From Hydractinia symbiolongicarpus (taxonomy: Eukaryota > Cnidaria > Hydrozoa > Anthoathecata > Hydractiniidae): 64,000 nucleotides of DNA. The position numbers and the translations under genes were made by a program. The stretch is taken from the NCBI RefSeq assembly GCF_029227915.1, contig NC_079876.1:33091828-33155827 (forward strand), written 5' to 3'. Shown one piece after another: positions 13,067 to 22,821 of the stretch. The notes below the pieces were generated by a model. The model ran no database searches, was not told the DNA's origin, and was given only the letters and a program-made list of their open reading frames with translations. Position 1 is the stretch's first letter; each line of letters starts with the position of its first letter.

Positions 13067-13683
13067 GATTGGACGCTGAATAAAAGAAGTTTAATCGCCG
13101 GCAAACGAAATCCCGCGTTTTCCCGTAAATCCGGGGCTTGGCCCGTATAGTCGAATGTATACAAAGAAAGTACCCAGGGAGTAAACTCATTTCCCGAACG
13201 GTTTTTTAAATTTTTTTTTCACCACTAAAACGCATGAGACTTGTAGTTTTTAAAAATGTTTTCATTTTTGATGAGACGCTTAATGAAAGTGGTTTAATCG
13301 CCGGAAAACGAAAACCCGCGATTTCCCGTAAATCCCGGGCTTGGCCCGTATAGTCGAATGTATACAAAGAAAGTACCATGTGAGTAAACTCGTTTCCAGA
13401 ACGATTTTTTAAATTATTTTTTCACCACTTAAATGCATAAGACTTGTAGTTTTTAAAAATGTTTTCATTTTTGATGAAACGCTGAATAAAAGAAGTTTAA
13501 TCGCCGGCAAACGAAAACCCGCGATTTCCCGTAAATCCCGGCTTGGCCCGTATAGTCAAAAGTATACAAAGAAAGTACCCAGGGAGTAAACTCATTTCCC
13601 GAACGATTTTTTAAATTATTTTTTCACCACTAAAACGCACGAGACTTGTAGTTTTCAAAAATGTTTTCATTTTTGATGAGACG
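11470..13683. repeat. Family II segment duplicated at offset 5883, member 1 (about 2.2 kb)
   Basis: Markers at 12152 (GAATTTACCC), 12426 (GACTTTTAG) and 13067 (GATTGG) each recur 5883 bp downstream. The homology ends at about 13683, where the CACGAG monomer joins an ACGGTTAATG tail. Confidence 0.88.
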
Positions 13684-14283
13684 GTTAATGAAAGAAGTTT
13701 AATCGCCGGCAATCGAAAACCCGCGATTTCCCGTAAATCCCGGGCTTGGCCCGTATAGTCGAATGTATACAAAGAAAGTACCCTGTGAGTAAACTCATTT
13801 CCCGAACGATTTTTTAAATTATTTTTTCACCACTAAAACGCATGAGACTTGTAGTTTTCAGAAATGTTTTCATTTTTGATGAGACGTTTAATGAAAGTGG
13901 TTTAATCGCCAGCGAACGAAAACCCGCGATTTCCCGTAAATCTCGGGCTTGGCCCGTATAGTCGAATGTATACAAAGAAAGTACCCTGTGAGTAAACTCA
14001 TTTCCAAAACGATTTTTTAAATTATCTTTTCACCACTAAAACGCATGAAACTTGAAGTTTTCAAAAATGTTTTCATTTTTGATGAGACGCTGAATAAAAG
14101 AAGTTTAATCGCCGGCAAACGAAAACCCGCCATTTCCCGTAAACTCCGGACTCGACCGGTATAGTCAAAAGTATACAAAGAAAGTACCCAGGGAGTAAAC
14201 TCATCTCCTGAACGATTTTTTATATTATTTTTTTACCACTAAACGCATGAGACTTGTAGTTTTCAAAAATATTTTCATATTTG
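13684..14283. repeat. Three-monomer segment also found at 20.18 kb, member 1
   Basis: The ACGGTTAATG monomer, a monomer with GACGTTTAATG and CGCCAGCGAACG, and a monomer with CATGAAACTTGAAG recur at offset 6492 (32 monomers). The rare CTCCTGAACG variant near 14206 is shared. After the match, this copy runs into the GATAAGACG monomer of the long duplication. Confidence 0.86.
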
Positions 14284-17200
14284 ATAAGACGCTGAATAAA
14301 AGAAGTTTAAACGCCGGCAAACGAAAACCCGCGACTTCCCGTAAATCCCGGACTCGGCCCGTATAGTCAAAAGTATACAAAGAAAGTACCCAGGGAGTAA
14401 ACTCATTTCCCGAACGATTTTTTAAAATATTTTTTCACCACTAAAACGCATGAGACTTTTAGTTTTCAAAAATGTTTTCAATTTTGATGAGACGCTGAAT
14501 AAAAGAAGTTTAATCGCCGGCAAACGAAAACCCGCGATTTCCCGTAAATCCCGGGCTTGGCCCGTATAGTCGAATGTATACAAAAAAAGTACCCTGTGAG
14601 TAAACTCATTTCCAAAACGATTTTTTAAATTATCTTTTCACCACTAAAACGCATGAGACTTGTAGTTTTCAAAAATGTTTTCATTTTTGATGAGACGCTG
14701 AATAAAAGAAGTTTAATCGCCGGCAAACGAAAACCCGCCATTTCCCGTAAACCCCGGACTCGACCGGTATAGTCAAAAGTATACAAAGAAAGTACCCAGG
14801 GAGTAAACTCATTTCCCGAACGATTTTTTATATTATTTTTTGACCACTAAACGCATGAGACTTGCAGTTTTCAAAAATATTTTCATATTTGATGGGACGC
14901 TGAATAAAAGAAGTTTAATCGCCGGCAAACGAAAATCCGCAATTTCCTGTAAATCCGGGACTCGGCCCGTATAATCAAAAGTATACAAAGAAAGTACCCA
15001 GGGAGTAAACTCATTTCCCGAACGATTTTTTAAATTTTTTTTTCACCACTAAAACGCACGAGACTTGTAGTTTTCAAAAATGTTTTCATTTTTGATGAGA
15101 CGCTTAATGAAAGAAGTTTAATCGCCGGAAAACGAAAACCCGCGATTTCCCGTAAATCCATGGCTTGGCCCGTATAGTCCAATGTATACAAAGAAAGTAC
15201 CATGTGAGTAAACTCGTTTCCAGAACGATTTTTTAAATTATTTTTTCACCACTAAAATGCATAAGACTTGTAGTTTTTAAAAATGTTTTCATTTTTGATG
15301 AAACGCTGAATAAAAGAAGTTTAATCGCCGGCAAACGAAAACCCGCGATTTCCCGTAAATCCCGGCTTGGCCCGTATAGTCAAAAGTATACAAAGAAAGT
15401 ACCCAGGGAGTAAACTCATTTTCCGAACGATTTTTTAAATTCTTTTCTCACAACTACAACGCATGAGACTTGTAGTTTTTAAAAATGTTTTCATTTTTGA
15501 TGAGACGCTGAATAAAAGAAGTTTAATCGCCGGCAAACGAAAACCCGCCATTTCCCGTAAACCCCGGACTCGGCCGTATAGTCAAAAGTATACAAAGAAA
15601 GTACCCAGGGAGTAACCTCATTTTCCGAACGATTTTTTAAATTATTTTTTCACCACTACAACGCATGAGACTTGTAGTTTTCAAAAATGTTTTCATTTTT
15701 GATGAGACGGTTAATGAAAGAAGTTTAATCGCCGGCAATCAAAAACCCGCGATTTCCCGTAAATCCCGGGCTTGGCCCGTATAGTCGAATGTATACAAAA
15801 AAAGTACCCTGTGATTAAACTAATTTCCCGAACGATTTTTTAAATTATTTTTTCACCACTAAAACGCATGAGACTTGTAGTTTTCAGAAATGCTTTCATT
15901 TTTGATGAGACGCTTAATGAAAGTGGTTTAATCGCCAGCAAACGAAAACCCGCGATTTCCCGTAAATCCCGGGTTTGGCCCGTTTAGTCGAATGTATACA
16001 AAGAAAGTATCCTGTGAGTAAACTCATTTCCAAAGCGATTTTTTAAATTATCTTTTCACCACTAAAACGCATGAGACTTGTAGTTTTCAAAAATGTTTTC
16101 ATTTTTGATGAGACGCTAAATAAAAGAAGTTTAATCGCCGGCAAACGAAAACCCGCCATTTCCCGTAAACCCCGGACTCGACCGGTATAGTCAAAAGTAT
16201 ACAAAGAGAGTACCCAGGGAGTAAACTCATTTCTCGAACGATTTTTTAAATTATTTTTTCACCACTAAAACGCATGAGACTTGTAGTTTTCAAAAATATT
16301 TTCATTTTTGATGAGACGCTTAATGAAAGAGGTTTAATCGCCGGCAAACGAAATCCCGCGTTTTCCTGTAAATCCGGGGCTTGGCCCGTATAGTCGAATG
16401 TATACAAAGAAAGTACCCAGGGAGTAAACTCATTTCCCGAACGGTTTTTTAAATTTTTTTTTCACCACTAAAACGCATGAGACTTGTAGTTTTTAAAAAT
16501 GTTTTCATTTTTGATGAGACGCTTAATGAAAGAGGTTTAATCGCCGGAAAACGAAAACCCGCGATTTCCAGTAAATCCCGGGCTTGGCCCGTATAGTCGA
16601 ATGTATACAAAGAAAGTACCATGTGAGTAAACTCGTTTCCAGAACGATTTTTTAAATTATTTTTTCACCACTTAAATGCATAAGACTTGTAGTTTTTAAA
16701 AATGTTTTCATTTTTGATGAAACGCTGAATAAAAGAAGTTTAATCGCCGGCAAACGAAAACCCGCGATTTCCCGTAAATCCCGGCTTGGCCCGTATAGTC
16801 AAAAGTATACAAAGAAAATACCCAGGGAGTAACCTCATTTTCCGAACGATTTTTTAAATTATTTTTTCACCACTACAACGCATGAGACTTGTAGTTTTTA
16901 AAAATGTTTTCATTTTTGATGACACGCTAAATAAAAGAAGTTTAATCGCCGGCAAACGAAAACCCGCCATTTCCCGTAAACACCGGACTCGACCGGTATA
17001 GTCAAAAGTATACAAAGAAAGTACCCAGGGAGTAAACTCATTTCTCGAACGATTTTTTATATTTTTTTTTTTTACCACTAAACGCATGAGACTTGTAGTT
17101 TTCAAAAATATTTTCATATTTGATTGGACGCTGAATAAAAGATGTTTAATCGCCGGCAAACGAAAATCCGCGATTTCCCGTAAATCCCGGACTCAGCCCG

Positions 17201-17733
17201 TATAATCAAAAGTATACAGAGAAAGTACCCAGGGAGTAAACTCATTTCCCGAACGATTTTTTAAATTATTTTTTCACCACTAAAACGCATGAGACTTGTA
17301 GTTTTCAAAAATATTTTCATTTTTGATGAGACGCTTAATGAAAGAGGTTTAATCGCCGGCAAACGAAATCCCGCGTTTTCCCGTAAATCCGGGGCTTGGC
17401 CCGTATAGTCGAATATATACAAAGAAAGTACCCAGGGAGTAAACTCATTTCCCGAACGGTTTTTTAAATTTTTTTTTCACCACTAAAACGCATGAGACTT
17501 GTAGTTTTTAAAAATGTTTTCATTTTTGATGAGACGCTTAATGAAAGAGGTTTAATCGCCGGAAAACGAAAACCCGCGATTTCCCGTAAATCCCGGGCTT
17601 GGCCCGTATAGTCGAATGTATACAAAGAAAGTACCATGTGAGTAAACTCGTTTCCAGAACGATTTTTTAAATTATTTTTTCACCACTTAAATGCATAAGA
17701 CTTGTAGTTTTTAAAAATGTTTTTATTTTTGAT
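14245..17733. repeat. Long-range duplication, member 2 (about 3.49 kb)
   Basis: Near-identical copy of 6330-9818 placed inside family II. The few differences seen include CGCACGAG for CGCATGAG near 15057, TTTTCCTG for TTTTCCCG near 16371, ATACAGAG for ATACAAAG near 17215 and GAATATAT for GAATGTAT near 17411. On the left it meets monomers also found at 20.18-20.78 kb. On the right, from the GATGAAACG variant at about 17733, it continues as a copy of 11.85 kb. Confidence 0.9.
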
Positions 17734-19566
17734 GAAACGCTGAATAAAAGAAGTTTAATCGCCGGCAAACGAAAACCCGCGATTTCCCGTAAATCCCGGC
17801 TTGGCCCGTATAGTCAAAAGTATACAAAGAAAGTACTCAGGGAGTAAACTCATTTCCCGAACGATTTTTTAAATTATTTTTTCACCACTAAAACGCACGA
17901 GACTTGTAGTTTTCAAAAATGTTTTCATTTTTGATGAGACGCTGAATAAAAGCAGTTTAATCGCCGGTAAACGAAAACCCGCCATTTCCCGTAAACCCCG
18001 GACTCGGCCCGTATAGTCAAAAGTATACAAAGAATTTACCCAGGGAGTAAACTCATTTTCCGAACGATTTTTTAAATTATTTTCTCACCACTACAACGCA
18101 TGAGACTTGTAGTTTTTAAAAATGTTTTCATTTTTGATGAGACGCTGAATAAAAGAAGTTTAATCGCCGGCAAACGAAAACCCGCCATTTCCCGTAAACC
18201 CCGGACTCGGTCCGTATAGTCAAAAGTATACAAAGAAAGTACCCAGGGAGTAAACTCATTTTCCGAACGATTTTTTAAATTATTTTTTCACCACTACAAC
18301 GCATGAGACTTTTAGTTTTCAAAACTGTTTTCATTTTTGATGAGACGCTTAATGAAAGAGGTTTAATCGCCGGCAAACGAAATCCCGCGATTTCCCGTAA
18401 ATACCGGGCTTGGCCCGTATAGTCGAATGTATACAAAGAAAGTACCCAAGGAGTAAACTCATTTCCCGAACGAATTTTTAATTTTTTTTTTCACCACTAA
18501 AACGCATGAGATTTGTAGTTTTCAAAAATGTTTTCATTTTTGATGAGACGGTTAATGAAAGCAGTTTAATCGCCGGCAATCGAAAACCCGCGATTTCCCG
18601 TAAATCCCGGGCTTGGCCCGTATAGTCGAATGTATACAAAGAAAGTACCCAGGGAGTAACCTCATTTTCCGAACGATTTTTTAAATTATTTTTTCACCAC
18701 TACAACGCATGAGACTTGTAGTTTTCAAAAATGTTTTCATTTTTGATGAGACGGTTAATGAAAGAAGTTTAATCGCCGGCAATCGAAAACCCGCGATTTC
18801 CCGTAAATCCCGGGCTTGGCCCGTATAGTCGAATGTATACAAAGAAAGTACCCAGGGAGTAAACTCATTTCTCGAACGATTTTTTATATATTTTTTTTTT
18901 TACCACTAAACGCATGAGACTTGTAGTTTTCAAAAATATTTTCATATTTGATTGGACGCTGAATAAAAGAAGTTTAATCGCCGGCAAACGAAATCCCGCG
19001 TTTTCCCGTAAATCCGGGGCTTGGCCCGTATAGTCGAATGTATACAAAGAAAGTACCCAGGGAGTAAACTCATTTCCCGAACGGTTTTTTAAATTTTTTT
19101 TTCACCACTAAAACGCATGAGACTTGTAGTTTTTAAAAATGTTTTCATTTTTGATGAGACGCTTAATGAAAGAGGTTTAATCGCCGGAAAACGAAAACCC
19201 GCGATTTCCCGTAAATCCCGGGCTTGGCCCGTATAGTCGAATGTATACAAAGAAAGTACCATGTGAGTAAACTCGTTTCCAGAACGATTTTTTAAATTAT
19301 TTTTTCACCACTTAAATGCATAAGACTTGTAGTTTTTAAAAATGTTTTCATTTTTGATGAAACGCTGAATAAAAGAAGTTTAATCGCCGGCAAACGAAAA
19401 CCCGCGATTTCCCGTAAATCCCGGCTTGGCCCGTATAGTCAAAAGTATACAAAGAAAGTACCCAGGGAGTAAACTCATTTCCCGAACGATTTTTTAAATT
19501 ATTTTTTCACCACTAAAACGCACGAGACTTGTAGTTTTCAAAAATGTTTTCATTTTTGATGAGACG
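17353..19566. repeat. Family II segment duplicated at offset 5883, member 2 (about 2.2 kb)
   Basis: Counterpart of 11470-13683, with markers at 18035, 18309 and 18950. It overlaps the tail of the 7915-offset duplication because that tail itself resembles the start of this unit. At 19566 the sequence continues with a GCTGAATAAAAGCAG tail, unlike member 1. Confidence 0.88.
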
Positions 19567-20700
19567 CTGAATAAAAGCAGTTTAATCGCCGGTAAACGAA
19601 AACCCGCCATTTCCCGTAAACCCCGGACTCGGCCCGTATAGTCAAAAGTATACAAAGAAATTACCCAGGGAGTAAACTCATTTTCCGAACGATTTTTTAA
19701 ATTATTTTCTCACCACTACAACGCATGAGACTTGTAGTTTTTAAAAATGTTTTTATTTTTGATGAGACGCTGAATAAAAGAAGTTTAATCGCCGGCAAAC
19801 GAAAACCCGCCATTTCCCGTAAACCCCGGACTCGGCCCGTATAGTCAAAAGTATACAAAGAAAGTACCCAGGGAGTAAACTCATTTTCCGAACGATTTTT
19901 TAAATTATTTTTTCACCACTACAACGCATGAGACTTTTATTTTTCAAAACTGTTTTCATTTTTGATGAGACGCTTAATGAAAGAGGTTTAATCGCCGGCA
20001 AACGAAATCCCGCGAATTCCCGTAAATACCGGGCTTGGCCCGTATAGTCGAATGTATACAAAGAAAGTACCCAGGGAGTAAACTCATTTCCCGAACGAAT
20101 TTTTAATTTTTTTTTTCACCACTAAAACGCATGAGACTTGTAGTTTTCAAAAATGTTTTCATTTTTGATGAGACGGTTAATGAAAGAAGTTTAATCGCCG
20201 GCAATCGAAAACCCGCGATTTCACGTAAATCCCGGGCTTGGCCCGTATTGTCGAATGTATACAAAGAAAGTACCCTGTGAGTAAACTCATTTCCCGAACG
20301 ATTTTTTAAATTATTTTTTCACCACTAAAACGCATGAGACTTGTAGTTTTCAGAAATGTTTTCATTTTTGATGAGACGTTTAATGAAAGTGGTTTAATCG
20401 CCAGCGAACGAAAACCCGCGATTTCCCGTAAATCCCGGGCTTGGCCCGTATAGTCGAATGTATACAAAGAAAGTACCCTGTGAGTAAACTCATTTCCAAA
20501 ACGATTTTTTAAATTATCTTTTCACCACTAAAACGCATGAAACTTGAAGTTTTCAAAAATGTTTTCATTTTTGATGAGACGCTGAATAAAAGAAGTTTAA
20601 TCGCCGGCAAACGAAAACCCGCCATTTCCCGTAAACTCCGGACTCGACCGGTATAGTCAAAAGTATACAAAGAAAGTACCCAGGGAGTAAACTCATCTCC
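17733..20700. repeat. Family II block, second part
   Basis: The block resumes after the duplicated segment. It includes the GATTGG unit from 18950 and a further 1625-bp (8-monomer) spacing between the GAATTTACCC monomer at 18035 and its AAATTACCC relative at about 19660. Variants change to family III between 20700 and 22100. Confidence 0.86.
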
Positions 20701-20775
20701 TGAACGATTTTTTATATTATTTTTTTACCACTAAACGCATGAGACTTGTAGTTTTTAAAAATATTTTCATATTTG
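20176..20775. repeat. Three-monomer segment, member 2
   Basis: Counterpart of 13684-14283. After it comes a GATGGGACGCGCTG monomer with a two-base GC insertion (about 20780) and GAATAGAAG instead of GAATAAAAG. Confidence 0.86.
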
Positions 20776-22100
20776 ATGGGACGCGCTGAATAGAAGAAGT
20801 TTAATCGCCGGCAAACGAAAATCCGCGATTTCCCGTAAATCCCGGACTCGGCCCGTATAATCAAAAGTATAAAAAGAAAGTACCCAGGGAGTAAACTCAT
20901 TTCCCGAACGATTTTTTAAATTATTTTTTCACCACTAAAACGCATGAGACTTGTAGTATTAAAAAATATTTTCATTTTTGATGAGACGCTTAATGAAAGA
21001 GGTTTAATCGCCGGCAAACGAAATCCCGCGTTTTGCCGTAAATCCGGGGCTTGGCCCGTATAGTTGAATGTATACAAAGAAAGTACCCAAGGAGTAAACT
21101 CATTTCCCGAACGATTTTTTAAGTTTTTTTTTCACCACTAAAACGCATAAGACTTGTAGTTTTCAAAAATGTTTTCATTTTTGATGAGACGCTTAATGAA
21201 AGAGGTTTAATCGCCGGAAAACGAAAACCCGCGATTTCACGTAAATCCCAGGCTTGGCCCGTATAGTCGAATGTATACAAAGAAAGTATCCTGTGAGTAA
21301 ACTCGTTTCCAGAACGATTTTTTAAATTATTTTTTCACCACTAAAATGCATAAGACTTGTAGTTTTTAAAAATGTTTTCATTTTTGATGAGACGCTGAAT
21401 AAAAGAAGTTTAATCGCCGGGAAACGAAAACCTGCGATTTCCCGTAAATCCCGGACTCGGCCCGTATAGTCAAGAGTATACAAAGAAAGTACCCAGGGAG
21501 TAAACTCATTTCCCAAACGATTATTTAAATTATTATTTCACCACTAAAGCCCATGAGACTTGTAGTTTTTAAAAATGTTTTCATTTTTGACGAGACGCTG
21601 AATAAAAGAAGTTTAATCGGCGGCAAACGAAAACCCGCGATTTCCCGTAAATCCCGGACTCGGCCCGTATAGTCAAAAGTATACAAGGAAAGTACCCAGT
21701 GAGTAAACTCATTTCCCGAACGAATTTTTAAATTATTTTTTCACCACTAAAACGCATGAGACTTGTAGTTTTCAGAAATGTTTTCATTTTTGATGAGACG
21801 CTTAATGAAAGTGGTTTACTTGCCGGCAAACGAAAACCCGCGATTTCCCGTAAATCACGGGCTTGGCCCGTATAGTCGAATGTATACAAAGAAAGTACCA
21901 TGTGAGTAAACTCATTTCCAAAATGATTTTTTAAATTATCTTTTCACCACTAAAACGCTTGAGACTTGTAGTTTTCAAAAATGTTTTCATTTTTGATGAG
22001 ACGCTGAATAAAACAAGTTTAATCGCCGGCAAAAGAAAACCCGCCATTTCCCGTAAACCCCGGACTCGGCCCGCATAGTCAAAAGTATACAAAGAAAGTA
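20700..22100. repeat. Transition from family II to family III
   Basis: About seven monomers show mixed variants. In order they are a T-block CACTAAACG monomer, a type B monomer with GTAGTATTAAAA, a CCGGAAAACG monomer, a TGCATAAG monomer with GCCGGGAAACG, an AAAGCCC monomer with a GGCGGC change, a GTGGTTTACTTGCC monomer and a CGCTTGAG monomer. Most later become standard members of family III. Confidence 0.8.
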
Positions 22101-22303
22101 CCCAGGGAGTAAACTCATTTCCCGAACGATTTTTTAAATTATTTTTTCACCACTAAAACGCATGAGACTTGTAGTTTTCAAAAATGTTTTCATTTTTGAT
22201 GAGACGCTGAATAAAAGAAGTTTAATCGCCGGGAAACGAAAAACTGCGATTTCCCGTAAATCCCGGACTCGGCCCGTATAGTCAAAAGTATACAAAAAAA
22301 GTA
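22101..22303 (+). repeat. Reference 203-bp monomer (type A)
   Basis: This monomer is used as the coordinate frame. Monomer positions 1-20 carry CCCAGGGAGTAAACTCATTT, and 21-28 carry CCCGAACG. Positions 29-48 are a T/A-rich block with a TTTAAA core. Position 51 begins CACTAAAACGCATGAGACTT. Positions 78-99 are a perfect dyad. Positions 107-120 (CTGAATAAAAGAAG) are the main type A/B diagnostic. Positions 127-133 are a variable GCCGGC-like site, here GCCGGG. Positions 161-178 are GC-rich, and GTATAC sits near 188. Hand count gives about 39 C and 35 G in 203 bases and about 12 CpG. The next monomer starts exactly 203 bases on. Confidence 0.95.
22178..22199. other. Perfect 9-bp dyad with TTTT loop (one example of a per-monomer element)
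   Basis: The left arm TCAAAAATG is followed by TTTT and then the exact reverse complement CATTTTTGA. The element recurs at the same monomer position across the window. Two common variants keep a dyad in altered form. One replaces the C of the left arm with T, leaving a 7-bp core. The other, in monomers with CACTAAACG, has AAATAT-TTTC-ATATTT with changes in both arms. Short dyads are known to be enriched in many centromeric satellites that lack a CENP-B box; a role here is inference. Confidence 0.8.
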
Positions 22304-22821
22304 CCCAGGGAGTAAACTCATTTCCCAAACGATTATTTAAATTATTATTTCACCACTAAAGCCCATGAGACTTGTAGTTTTTAAAAATGTTTTCATTTTT
22401 GATGAGACGCTGAATAAAAGAAGTTTAATCGCCGGCAAACGAAAACCCGCGATTTCCGGTAAATCCCGGACTCGGCCCGTATAGTCAAAATTATACAAGG
22501 AAAGTACCCAGTGAGTAAACTCATTTCCCGAACGAATTTTTAAATTATTTTTTCACCACTAAAACGCATGAGACTTGTAGTATTTAAAAATATTTTCATT
22601 TTTGATGAGACGCTTAATGAAAGAGGTTTAATCGCCGGCAAACGAAATCCCGCGTTTTGCCGTAAATCCGGGGCTTGGCCCGTATAGTCGAATGTATACA
22701 AAGAAAGTACCCAGGGAGTAAACTCATTTCCCGAACGATTTTTTAAATTATTTTTTCACCACTAAAACGCATGAGACTTGTAGTTTTCAAAAATGTTTTC
22801 ATTTTTGATGAGACGCTGAAT

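Larger units (their letters stand above)
8330..14245. repeat. Family II block, first part
   Basis: Type B monomers dominate (TTAATGAAAGAGG with GGGGCTTGG or CGGGCTTGG). A marker monomer with a T-run and GATTGGACG is at 9207, 11442 and 13067, giving units of 2235 bp (11 monomers) and 1625 bp (8). A 5-monomer spacing of 1015 bp links the AAATCCCGCGTTTTCCCG monomers at about 8406 and 9421. A monomer with GACTTTTAG and AAAACTG recurs at 10395, 10801 and 12426. Confidence 0.88.

Noticed and set aside
6330-17733. Treating the long near-identical copies as certain biology
   Set aside because: Not rejected as sequence, but recent duplications in satellites can also be assembly errors. Without reads I cannot exclude that, so confidence concerns the sequence as given.
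22195-22240. Possible hammerhead ribozyme core (TTGATGAG followed by AAACGAAA)
   Set aside because: The conserved CTGATGA core has T in place of the essential first C, and the bases between the two motifs do not form the required stem II. Some satellites do encode hammerheads, so I checked, but this does not qualify.
22101-22303. CENP-B box
   Set aside because: On the minus strand TTTCGTTT is followed by GCCGGCG or CCCGGCG, which lacks the required A and the CGGG spacing of the CENP-B box consensus.
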